Assembly (NCBI GenBank): GCA_023846275.1
Contig: CM043878.1
Location: forward strand, 5,945,501-6,009,500
Direction of reading: 5' to 3'
Origin: Vanilla planifolia
Lineage: Eukaryota > Streptophyta > Magnoliopsida > Asparagales > Orchidaceae
Length of the DNA stretch: 64,000 bases
In this document: in pieces, positions 26,341-37,288 of the stretch
How positions within the stretch are numbered: the first letter of the stretch is position 1
Layout of the letters: every line of letters begins with the position of its first letter
Translations under genes and position numbers: made by a program
Notes under the pieces: model-generated
Databases searched by the model: none
The model's input: only the letters and a program-made list of their open reading frames with translations
What the model was told of the DNA's origin: nothing

Positions 26341-27308
26341 TGGAGGAAAGTACCTACTATTTTTTCCACCCTCCCTCGGTCATACCTTAAAGGGCTTTTT
26401 ACTATATTTGATCTGATTACGATGGGCTAACCCAACTTAATTTATTAAGGGCTATTTAAGTCACTAGTGGGCCAAACTCATCAGATCAATCTAATTTTCC
26501 CTTTCTAAATTTAGTTTTTTTAATAAATTCGATAAGTGATTAATAATGTGATTGAAATTTTATATTATATTATTTGATTGCATATATTTATCATACCAAA
26601 TAAAAAATTAAAATTTATTCTTTAATTCTTTTAAAATAATTTTTTAGAAATGAATCACCAACAATCAAGAGATTTGATTCGAGCAGTCGCATCATGGGAA
26701 AAAAACATCCATCAAATGATAGTAATTGGCAGCTCATTTTAATTTTTAAATTATATATTAGATCTATGATTTATTTGAGGATATTTTTTGAATGAAAATA
26801 ATTTTTTTAAAATATTTTCTAATTGTAATTTTGAAAAAGTTATTTTATATGAGAGAAGAGTAAAATATTATAAGAATTTTCAATGCATATTTCTGATTTT
26901 TTGGTTTTTTTTAAAAAAAAAATATTGAGTAACATTTATCAAAGAGGGACCACCCCAAATCTTAAAATCTAGCGGCCTTATTAAATTTTAAATATATATA
27001 TTTTTAATTTCTAAAGTATTTTATGAATAAAATAAATCTAATATTACTAATATTAGATATCTTTATATTAAAAATAAAAAAAATTACTTAGATAACAAAA
27101 CCAAAAACTAACACAATATTAAAAAAATTAGCAAAATCAAAATACCAATATTATCCAAAAAGTATTTGATCAAATAATTTTTTAGTAAATTGATATGCGA
27201 TATTGAAATAGAATTTTTGCTTATAAACAAAATAAAATAAAATAATCATTTAAGCAAAAAATTAAAAAACTATTATAAAATTCGAATGGTGCACCCACTT
27301 GTAGGCCA

Positions 27309-27322
27309 CGCCCACGTGGGCG
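27309..27322. repeat. 14-bp perfect palindrome with CACGTG core
   Basis: CGCCCACGTGGGCG reads the same on both strands. It sits in a roughly 95-bp GC-rich patch (27280-27375) inside otherwise AT-rich DNA. CACGTG is the G-box core, but no gene lies close by to be regulated, so a remnant of inserted DNA is as likely as a regulatory site. Confidence 0.75.
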
Positions 27323-27400
27323 CACAGCCCCCAATAAGAACATCCCAATTTGGTACCATGTGGTCACAACGTTGATAATGATTTTTTGAAAAAATACAAC

Positions 27401-27532
27401 ATATATATATATATATACATATACATATGTATATACATATGTACATATGTATATACATATGTATACATACATATATACATATGTATACATACATATATAC
27501 ATATGTATACATATGTATATATGTATGTATAC

Positions 27533-27599
<67 letters not shown>
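27401..27599. repeat. TA/CATATG-type complex microsatellite (199 bp)
   Basis: An uninterrupted alternation of TATATA, TACATATG and GTATACATA words runs for 199 bp. It is almost entirely alternating purine-pyrimidine and rich in self-complementary words (CATATG, GTATAC), so hairpin or cruciform extrusion and length polymorphism are likely. Apparent ORFs across it, of Tyr-Ile repeats, are artefacts. Confidence 0.95.
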
Positions 27600-29199
27600 G
27601 GTTAATGATTAAAAATAGGGTTATGATTATTTTTTAATTAAAATATTTAAAAAATATAAGAATCTTATATTATAAGAATTAGACCTCTATAATTTAAAAT
27701 CTCCTTACAAATACAACATTCATATAGATAATTTTTAATATGTAAATATCTAAATAACATTATTACATGTATGATATCATGTTCGATGAAAATAAGAGAT
27801 AAAATGCATCTACCTACTTTAATTATGTTCTTGATAAGCTATGATGATTATCAATGGAGAAGATTGTAGTTTATTATTTTTATCTTTTGATTTTCTAAAA
27901 GTTTTACTATATTAAAACTAAGATAAGACAAGAAACATCAATTCTTATGGGTCTATTATTGTATAAGCATACCTAATTAGTTATATTATGATTATTAAAT
28001 TAAGAGAAATATGTATATAAGAGTTGAGAACATATAAAATAAATATATATATAATTTCTTTGACATTTCACTCTTATAATGAATTACTTTTTAGTTCATT
28101 GTGCAACTCTCATGTGCATCACTCTTGATATACATGCTTTCAATGCTTAGACTTTTATATACAATGTCTCGTTTTTAAATGTTTTAAGAGATTTGATAGG
28201 GATAAGTAGTATAGGATAACAAGTGATATATTAGAATCTTTAGTGCTTAAACTCATCAAAGATTTTTAGAATACTAAAAGTTATCTAATAAATAGAATTA
28301 GTCAAAACTTTAAAGGTTTTGACATATCACATCAATATTTATACAATGCTAGTTAATCCTTAGGGCTTTGTTAAAAGGAATTAAGACTTTTATGCTTGGT
28401 GAAGATTTTTATTATAACTAAGAATCTTAGGACTTTGCTTAAGTTTGCTTGGGCTTAGGAATGTTTTTATAGGTACAAATGATGAAGAATTATTGTAAAA
28501 GAATTTTTTTTTTAAAATGATGCTCATTCTCAAGGATGAAGTCACCCAAGAACTTTTTCAAATATATAACCAATCTAATAATTGAAGGATTCAATCATAG
28601 CTAAAAATTTAAAGTACGACAAGTAAATTAATGGGATATTTCTTTATGAATTTTTTTGAAAATGTGAAATGAAATTTGATTAGTTGAATAAGGAAAGATC
28701 TTTTGAGATAAAACTATTTCATGGGATCTCTACTCTACGAACCTTGTAGGTCATTGTCTCTATGATCATGTAATTTGTATAAATTTGACCTTATTAACTC
28801 CTTGATTGTGAATTCATCATAACTAAGTAAGAGCTTGCCTAACCTATCATTATGATTTCTTAATTCAACACTTATAAGGACTAGAGAGGTTCTAAGGTGT
28901 TCATCTCCTACATTTAGCAAGTTTAATTAATAGGATGAGATACTTAAAGGATTGACAAGTAGAACTTGTTGTATTAGTACTAGATAAAGTAGTAGAAAAT
29001 TAATGGAAGGGCTAATAGAATCTTTTATTTGATGACTTATCAATAAAATTTTTTTATAAGATTCTTGAATTGCACTTGAAGAATGATATGTTCCTAAATA
29101 TGTTAGAACACAATGAAGATAGAATTAAGTTATTTAACCTAATGTGGCATGATTGCCATAGATTATGAGACAATGCTCACTTTTTTTGCTTGTTATACA

Positions 29200-32100
29200 A
29201 GTGACATGGTACCAACAAAAGCTTGATGTTGTAACGCGTACAAGTGAGACTATGCAAATCTATTAGAAGTTTGTTACCCCCTTTAAAATTTGTAATTTTT
29301 AACAACTAACTAAAACAACTTATGCACATAAAAATCATAATGATCATGGAAGCCCAAACAGATGCTTGAAAAAAGATGCAAGATCAATAATTTAAACGTG
29401 GACATCACCCATGAAAATAGCTAGAACTATAAGTGGGTCTAAAGGAATGACATTCACCAAATGAGGTCATAACTTTTAATTGCAACCAATGTGTGAGACA
29501 TGAAGATAATGGTATATTTGGAATGCATAAAACAAGAATCAATGCATTGTTTTGGTTTTTAAGGGATGGAATACATAGCTTGAAAATATCCCAGTGTCAC
29601 CATAGTAGATGCGAGCACAGAAATTTGATTACCCCCTCAATGAGCTCAATGGCAATAAGAATTAATGATACATCACCCAGGTTTCCTATTAAAGGACAAA
29701 GAAAACAATACAACATCCCTACGCAAGGTGACCATGAGGTTTTGGTATCACTTATTATCTTCACTAGTGATTATTTTTTTATTGTGGAGCATCTAATACA
29801 TTTATATCTTCAAATATGCTAGTAAAGGTAGTAATAAACAGATATACCTTAACACATCCCTTTATATTAAATCTACTCATTAACGATTATATTAGAATAG
29901 ATAATTATTTAAAAGATAATATTGAAATAAAGTATAAGTTTTTTGTGACACTAATGAGTATTATGCCTTTGGAAATATTTGATATTATTTTAGGTATGAA
30001 TTAGCTTATAGCTCATCATATTATAATTGAATACCAAGAAAAGAAAATCATTATATGGATTTCTGGAGAGTCAATAATGGTTTATTTTTGGGGATGAAAG
30101 AAAAATCTCCTTATCTTTACAATTGAAGTTGAGAAATTGGTAAGAAAATGATGTAAAGGATTGTTCGTGTTAATTACAAAAGAAAACGAGATGCAATTAC
30201 TATTACAATTGTACCAATAATCAAAGAATATCTAGATGTATTTCTAAAAAAATTACTTATAATCCTCCCATATAAAGAGATGTTATTAATATTATTTTAG
30301 AAATAAATCTATTATCTAAGGCACCCAGTTAAATTGAACAATTAGAACTCTAAGAAATAAAGATACAACGATAGTAAATATTGGATCAAATGTTTTATTA
30401 GGTCCACAATTTCTTTATAAGGAGATATGTATTGATTATTGGGGGCTAAGTAATATTACAATCAAGAATAAATATTTACTAAAATGTATTGATAATTTAT
30501 TTGATCAACTATAAGAAGTAATAATATTTTTAAAATATAATTTAAAATCAAGATATCATTAATTGATGATTCATTAATATGATTCTCTTAAAAATAATGT
30601 TTAGAATGGAATATATGCATTATGAATTTCTAGTCCTATTATTTAGCTTGATAAAAACACAAACACTTATAGATTTTATGAATTAAATATTATGATAATA
30701 TCTTAATTAATTTAAATATAAATATTTATTAACGATATTCCAATATTAAATGAGGAAGAGCATACTTAACATTTGTATTTGGCATTGGGAAAATTAAAAG
30801 AAAATAAATTTTATGCAAAATTCTCTAAATGTACGTTTTGGCTCAAGAAAGTAGTGTTTTTAGGCCATATAATCAATAGAAATAGTACAATCATGGCTTG
30901 CAAGAGATCTTAATGATTGCAAATTAGCCATGGCCAATAAATGCAATAAAAATACATAGTTTTCTAGGTAAAACAGAGCATTATTGAAAGTTCATAAAAA
31001 AAACTTTCTTGAATAGCAACACCAAGCCAAACTATCTCAAAAGCCTATAAAGTTTGCAAAGTATAATAAATGTAAAAATAATTTTCAAATCTAAAGAGAC
31101 AAATAAGTACCTAAACTTTTATTAACAGTACTAATAAACGACAAAGAGTTTGAAGTTTATAGTGATCTATTTTTTATGACCTATGTTAAGTGTTGATGTA
31201 AAAAGGAAGAGTTGTTGCATATGTGCCAAGTAAACTGCAAACTTATAAGAAGAATTATCTCATTTATGATCTAAAGTTACTAGTCGTAATATTCTCCCTA
31301 AAAATCTAGCAACACTATCTATATGAGTTAAAATATAAAATATTCATTAATTACTAGAGCTTGAAGTACATCATTTCAAAATGAGAGCTTAATTTACTAG
31401 TGGTTTCAATTAATAAATGACTAAAATAGAGAGATTTCCAAAAAAACTAATATAGTCAAAGATGCATTAAGTCAAAAGATTGATTGGAATAGAATAAAAG
31501 AATCTCAAATTAATTAAAATTGAGGTCTTATTTTAAATGCTATATTAGTCATAAATATATGCAAATTCTCACAAGCATCAATAGCTCATACTAGTCAATG
31601 GAATTAAAGGAAGAACATGGTAAGAATATGATTTTTAAGATGTTACAAAAAAATATTGTAGGTCAACAATCTAATTTTCACTTAAACAAGAGTGGTTTTA
31701 TGATTTGGAAGTCGAATGTGTATACCAAATAATATTGATTTGAAGAAATTATTGATGAAAAAAATATATTATTCCAAATAATAGCACAACTTTGAAGTAA
31801 TAAGATGTAATATATGAAGACAAATTTTTAATAGACAATAACGAAGAAATCATAGTTGAATTCTTCGAAGTTTTAATATTTTGACAAGTAAAAGGTAATA
31901 TTAATGACCACATGGTTTATTATAGCATTTACTGATTTATAAATAAAAATAAGGGGTTTATTATAGCCTTTATTGAAAGTGGGAGGATATCTCGATAGAT
32001 TTTGTCATAGGATAATAAAATTCATCGAGGCATAATGCAATGTGGGTTGTAGTTGATAAACTAACTAAATTGGCTTAGCTTCTACCAATTAAAAAGAGTT

Positions 32101-32500
32101 TATTCATCCAAAAACAAGAAAAATTTTGTGCAAAATAAATTCTTGAGCTACATGGAGTTTCAAGATCAACAGACAAACAAAAAGAATCATTAAAAGGAGA
32201 AATCCAGCATTAAAATTGTACCATATGGAGCCTTATATAGAACAAAATATTGATCATTGTATTGCTAGTATGCTCAAGATGATATAGATTTGTTAAGCCT
32301 TGAATTGATTTCAAAAGATCCAAATATAATTAGAGAAATAATATGGATAACTCAAAATAGTAAAAAAATACTTTTGATCTCAAACATATGAAAGTGGAAT
32401 TTAAAAAGGTGGTCATGTGCTTTTTGAATATAAGTGATATTAAGGTCCCACTTAATTATATCTTATTTAGATAACAAATCAAAGATTATGTGCATAATAA
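29200..32500 (+). mobile_element. Ty3/Gypsy LTR-retrotransposon fossil (Del/Tekay-like chromovirus pol)
   Basis: Short peptide blocks of a Gypsy gag-pol appear in the expected order. They are a protease-end block of the FDIILGMN type near 29990, an RT entry block of the IDY..L/NKY type near 30430-30520, an RNase H-like region near 31150-31350, and an integrase start of the ISIDFV...WVVVDKLTK type near 32000-32080. The element is heavily broken in all frames and plainly old. Convincing LTRs were not found, so the ends are approximate. It cannot make a functional protein. Confidence 0.7.
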
Positions 32501-35200
32501 ATTAGTAATAAAAGTATAAAAACCTAGGCAAAGACTTAATAATAAGATGTAGTCTCTAATTTTACTACATAACTAAAATAAAAAATAAACACAACAAAAA
32601 ATTATGATATGAAACTATATAAAATATGTATAAAACTAAGGCTATTATATCATCAAAATACTAAAACTTAATATCAAAAAAATATATTATTATTTTAATA
32701 TATAAGAGGAGTGTCTTCTCTAATAGCATCAAAATTCTCATCTCTCGATATAATAAATATGTGAATTGTAATTTAAGCACTAATGATATTTTAAAGATCT
32801 TAGTAAATAAATCTAATGAGATAGTCACAAATAAAAACAATACTAATGTAAAAACATGTAAGTCTGATAATGAATTATCTGTACAAGTAAAAAATCGTAT
32901 CTTAAGACATAATGTTAAATCATATGAGTAAGTCCAAAAACATCTTAGAAGCTATCATTTGTCAAAAAATTTCTAGATGAAATATGAATATGAGTTCTCT
33001 TTTATTTGTAATGTTTTATCTGATTACTTGATATAATTCTCTTTAAATAACTATCCTCTCTAAATTCAATAATAATCATCTCAATTAATAACCTCCTATT
33101 AGCATCTATCAAATCTATCTAAGTAAAACTAAGTATGATTGTTTGAAAAACTATAGTTATGATCCAACATATTATGTTTAGTACCATCGGACAAATATAG
33201 CATCTATATCTTATAATCTAACATGTTAGGCATAATGCCATCCATATGTGTATATCTTGAGGTTATGGTCTTTATATTAAGAATGTATAGTTCAAAGATC
33301 TATATCTTACGATTTATTATTGGGCTTAATATTGAGGATAGTATCTCTAGAAAACTATTTTTTGTTTTTAAGTTTTACATATTCCAATAATGCCTTTATG
33401 CTAATTAAAATGTTATTTTTAAAATTAATATACATTTTATTTTATTTTAATTATTCTTTATATTATTATGTAACAAAAAAAGTCATGTAATAATTAATGT
33501 TACGAGATAAGTAAAACCATATAATAAATAAGTGAGGTAACAAGTAATGTAATAAGTAAAATTTTGATAAAAAACTACAGTATTACCATCATATTAAAAT
33601 AGAATGCAATTTAATAAAAGTTTATAAAATATACAAGTTATATTATTATATATATGATAGATTATTAGATTAATTTATTTGAATTAGATGATAAAATGTC
33701 TCTTCGAACCTTTGATCTATCTTGATTTTCTATAATGAGATATATGTACATTATTAATTAATTCTTTTATTATTATATATTTAATAATTTTCTATTTACA
33801 TACATTCAATCCTATACCAATTATCATATTATATTATTAATATTTGCATTTTTTAGCTTTTGCAAATACTTTCTCTTTCTTATCTTAACTTTTTTCAAAA
33901 TATATTTATTTTTAATATATATTTTTCAAATTTTATTATTATTATATCACAATATTATTTTTATTTATTTTATTTTATTTTAGTTTTAATTTATATATTT
34001 TTTATTTTTATCATATTATCTATTAAACTCATCATTTTCTCTCTCCTTTACCTAAACTGTATAGATCGACCAATTCAATGTCTGAATTCATTAGCTAATT
34101 ATTAAATAAACCCTCACACTGAACCAAAACTTTGTAGAATTCATGCAACAAAACTCTTCTTTGTGTGCTAAGTGACAACACAAGAGAAGATTAAAGCTTG
34201 TTATCTTTATGTTTCAAAAGATCTCATGACTAGATGCTTTAAGCTAAGGTTGCTAGAATTTAATCAAGGTCTCTCCTTTTTATTTTACTATAATTGATCA
34301 TTTGCTTTTTTTATGAAAAGCTAGATTTGTTTAATTATAAATATGATAATGATGTCATTAAAAATATTACTTAATTCATGACACAACGATCACATGAGAA
34401 ATGTTGTTTTCTACTCATTCATAATATAAAATTATCCTTCAAACATTTCAAAAACTTTTTAATACATCTATTTTATTTTTTTAATAGGATCTACCAATAA
34501 AATTATATAAAATAATTTTTCAACAACATCATGCAATCAAAAGTTAGCCAAAATAATTTATAACTTTTTGACCAATGTTTTGCTTAATTTAGACTTTTTA
34601 TAAGCATATTTTAACTTTAATAAAATTTATGTAAACTTAATTTTATTTGAAAAATCATTTTTTCATAATTAGTGATTGATATACTTAATTAATACGTAGA
34701 TTGTTCGATAAGTCTTTTAAACTCGATGTCTATTTGGATGAATTTGAATATAAAAAAGGCTAATAAAAATATAAAATAAATTAGGAATTTTTTAAATTCA
34801 AATATGAAGATTTTATTAATTTTTTTTATCATGTAATATCAACTAAATATTATTTATATTTTTTTAATCTTTTTCTAAATATAATGCATAAATTATAAAT
34901 TCAAATAAACATAGTGATTGAACTATTTAGTTATAAAAACTTAAACATTATAGATTACGAATATATAAAAAAGACAATTATTATGCCTTAATTCGATTTA
35001 ATTGTGTATGAATTGGCATATATAAAATTGCTCATTCTTATAGCAAATTTGTAGAAAAAATTTAATTTTAATTGATTTTGTAACAGTATTTTGATTTTTT
35101 TTTTAATTTTTTAGATATATTTTTTTTCTGAAACAGTTCACAGAAAAAGACATATTGATGCGAGAGCAAAAGGGCGTCTAAAGTAAATGAATTTCAATTT
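32500..35200. other. AT-rich intergenic region upstream of the F-box gene
   Basis: No gene is seen. The sequence is dominated by ATTA/TTTA-rich runs; the ORF near 33860-34105 is Phe/Ile/Tyr-rich low-complexity translation without family resemblance. The last 150 bp before the F-box gene become GC-rich. Confidence 0.6.
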
Positions 35201-35209
35201 CCAATAATG

Positions 35210-35407
35210 ACGGCATTAAAATATTTTCCATTATTAAGTTTCCTCAAAATAAAAAATCATCAATTTAGTAAAACGCTGCGATATGCAAACGCCCGGATAC
35301 GGCAATGGGGATCGCGATTTCGTCCAGCTTCCATTTGCTTCCCATGTCGTTCAGATCGATTCGCTAAAATTCCGAATCCCTGAACGCCGTAAACGGTAGA
35401 TCAGCCG
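35210..35407 (+). promoter_or_regulatory. Proximal promoter and 5' leader of the F-box gene
   Basis: Composition changes from AT-rich to GC-rich at about 35270. An AAAATAAAAAAT stretch at about 35247 is the only TATA-like candidate at a sensible distance. The leader then runs through GC-rich sequence to the ATG at 35408. The placement is inferred. Confidence 0.3.
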
Positions 35408-37288
35408 ATGCAATCTACATCGTCGTCGGAGGATGGCGCTCTGGCGGCAGATTCTGGCAACTGCTGTGGTGATGAGGATCGCCGGCCTTGTGGGGCAATT
35501 CTCTTCCTCAACCTTCCGGAGGACGTCCTCGCTGTGATCTCTGCCCACCTTTCACCTGGAGACCTCGGCAGGCTTTCCCTTTCCTGCCGCTCCCTCCGCT
35601 ATGCGGTCTCGTCCTCGGAAAAATGCTGGCTTGCTCAGTGCCGCCGCGCGGGCCTCTCGCCTCGCCTCCTCCCTCGTTGGCGAGCAGGAGTGCGATCCTA
35701 CCGCGCCCTATGCCGCTTTCTCACGGAAGTATCTCCGCTTCTCGGCCTTTGGGTGCACCAAAATCCGGAGCTTGGCAACGTCGTTTTCGTCCTCTGGGGC
35801 TTCCTCTCAGTTGTCGGCTGCCGCGTTATCCCGCAGGAGCTCGGCCCCCTTGGTCTCACTGCAGGACCCATTCTATGGTCTCCAGTCTTTGAAATCCTCG
35901 CGGACGCAGACGGTTCCGCAGAGTTTTTCTTCTTGCATGGCCGGGAAGCAGATGACTTGCTCTACCCCGGGTTCGTCCGGTCCATCCACAGGAACTGCAA
36001 CGTCCTCCTCCTCGAGGTCGAAACTGGCAGAGTTCTCCCTCGAAGCCTCGTCTCCACCGATGAAAACCAAAGCGCTCGGCACCTGTACTGTTCTGACACT
36101 GCTGTTTCTGCGGCCTTGCCTCCCCTACCCTTCAGTAGATTGGGCTTTGGTGATCGCAGGAGACTCCTCGATCTCGTGGCTGGACGAGTCCGCGTCAAGG
36201 TTCCTCATGATCTTTTAACAGCTCCCCTCTTCCCTCCTGATTTTTCTTCCACCTCCTTCGATAGAGACGAGGCTCTCTTGGAAGAGAGGAGGCTGGCTCT
36301 AATCAAGTTGCACAAGCTCAATGGCTGTCGAGTAAATTGGCAGGGAACGGAAGCGCAAGCCCATATGGGGTCGAGGGATCTTTATAATAAAACCTCCAAT
36401 GGTGATTGGATTCCTACTTCCTTTCTCAGTTCCAACTCTACTGGTAAAAGAAAGAACTTTTTCTCCGTGGCTGGTTATCTCAAAGATGGATTTAGGCAGT
36501 TCATTGCTAAATCGAGATCTCCATCCTCCATTTTGAGAAATGTGAGTTCTGTAAGTTCTAGTGAAAGCAAGCGTGCGCAGCTACACGAATTTCTTAGAGG
36601 TGGAGATACTATAGGACTTAGCTTTTGTGCCTCCAACATGAGATTAACCACATACAGGGCTTGGCCCAATATGCATGATAACAGGTTTGCCCTCTATAAG
36701 CTTCCGTTGCCACAACCGACAGATGAGCAGGGATATACAGGTCTATGGGGTGGCACATTTGGCTGGCCTCCTGGGCAATCATCAGAGGACAAACCAGGGA
36801 AGGCCTTGTTTTTCTTGTTGCTCTCCTATGAGGAGGTTGATGGGCATCTCTTACTCATTGCCACAAAGATATTGGAAGGAACCCATTATGTTCTCCATCC
36901 TAATGGTTCAGCCATGTTCATTGTCAAAGTTGATGAACCATCACCTGATCCATTCCCATGGGAAACTTTTGGAGATTTGGTGCGGGTGGAGGTGAAGCGA
37001 ACTTTTGTTGGGGAGGGTATTTCTAATGGTTATGGCTTCCGATATCCGGGGTCTAAGCCTGGATCTTTGTTTGAGATACAGAACGGGCAATTAGCATTTG
37101 TGTGGAAGGAGTCCAGGTCTGTCTTAACCATGCAAAGGTTAGAGCTTGAGGACCTTCTGAAGAAAGGGGAGCAGGTGCCTGCTCTTCCACGAATTGCAAA
37201 CTTCTCTTACCTGACAAAGTCCTACTCCAATGTATTTGCTGGCTTTCACAGCAGCTCAAGCTGTTCATCCCCAACAAGGTTCAGTTAG
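35408..37288 (+). CDS. F-box protein, At5g39450-type; single exon, 626 aa
   Basis: One uninterrupted exon. Residues about 33-77 form the F-box (LFLNLPEDVLAVISAHLSPG, then LGRLSLSCRSLRY and CWLAQC), which would bind SKP1 in an SCF ubiquitin ligase. The next part (about residues 95-210: LCRFLTEVSPLLGLWVHQNP, then FLSVVGCRVIPQELGPLG and PVFEIL) matches plant F-box protein At5g39450 and relatives; these have a long C-terminal substrate-recognition part of unknown target. A second conserved block is GTFGWPPGQSSEDKPGKALF near residue 450. Arabidopsis relatives are about 580 aa; the extra length lies partly in the Ser/Asp/Cys-rich N-terminus. The first 800 bases are GC-rich and the rest approach AT balance. 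The gene looks intact, and its start is the first ATG in the GC-rich leader. Confidence 0.92.
   Translation: MQSTSSSEDGALAADSGNCCGDEDRRPCGAILFLNLPEDVLAVISAHLSPGDLGRLSLSCRSLRYAVSSSEKCWLAQCRRAGLSPRLLPRWRAGVRSYRALCRFLTEVSPLLGLWVHQNPELGNVVFVLWGFLSVVGCRVIPQELGPLGLTAGPILWSPVFEILADADGSAEFFFLHGREADDLLYPGFVRSIHRNCNVLLLEVETGRVLPRSLVSTDENQSARHLYCSDTAVSAALPPLPFSRLGFGDRRRLLDLVAGRVRVKVPHDLLTAPLFPPDFSSTSFDRDEALLEERRLALIKLHKLNGCRVNWQGTEAQAHMGSRDLYNKTSNGDWIPTSFLSSNSTGKRKNFFSVAGYLKDGFRQFIAKSRSPSSILRNVSSVSSSESKRAQLHEFLRGGDTIGLSFCASNMRLTTYRAWPNMHDNRFALYKLPLPQPTDEQGYTGLWGGTFGWPPGQSSEDKPGKALFFLLLSYEEVDGHLLLIATKILEGTHYVLHPNGSAMFIVKVDEPSPDPFPWETFGDLVRVEVKRTFVGEGISNGYGFRYPGSKPGSLFEIQNGQLAFVWKESRSVLTMQRLELEDLLKKGEQVPALPRIANFSYLTKSYSNVFAGFHSSSSCSSPTRFS

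Larger units (their letters stand above)
26380..29200. other. AT-rich intergenic region
   Basis: No gene is seen here. It contains a small GC-rich island with a palindrome (27280-27375), a large microsatellite (27401-27599) and otherwise AT-rich DNA. Confidence 0.6.

Noticed and set aside
27221-27637. Overlapping ORFs on both strands of Tyr/Ile/Val/Met repeats
   Set aside because: They are translations of the TA/CATATG microsatellite and have no gene-like features.
33860-34105. 81-codon hydrophobic ORF
   Set aside because: It is Phe/Ile/Tyr-rich translation of TTT/ATT-rich DNA; no promoter context or family resemblance.
35351-37277. Alternate-frame ORFs over the F-box gene, including a 205-codon plus-strand one
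   Set aside because: The 626-aa frame contains the F-box and conserved downstream blocks; the others show biased Ser/Arg/Pro composition typical of GC-rich out-of-frame reading.
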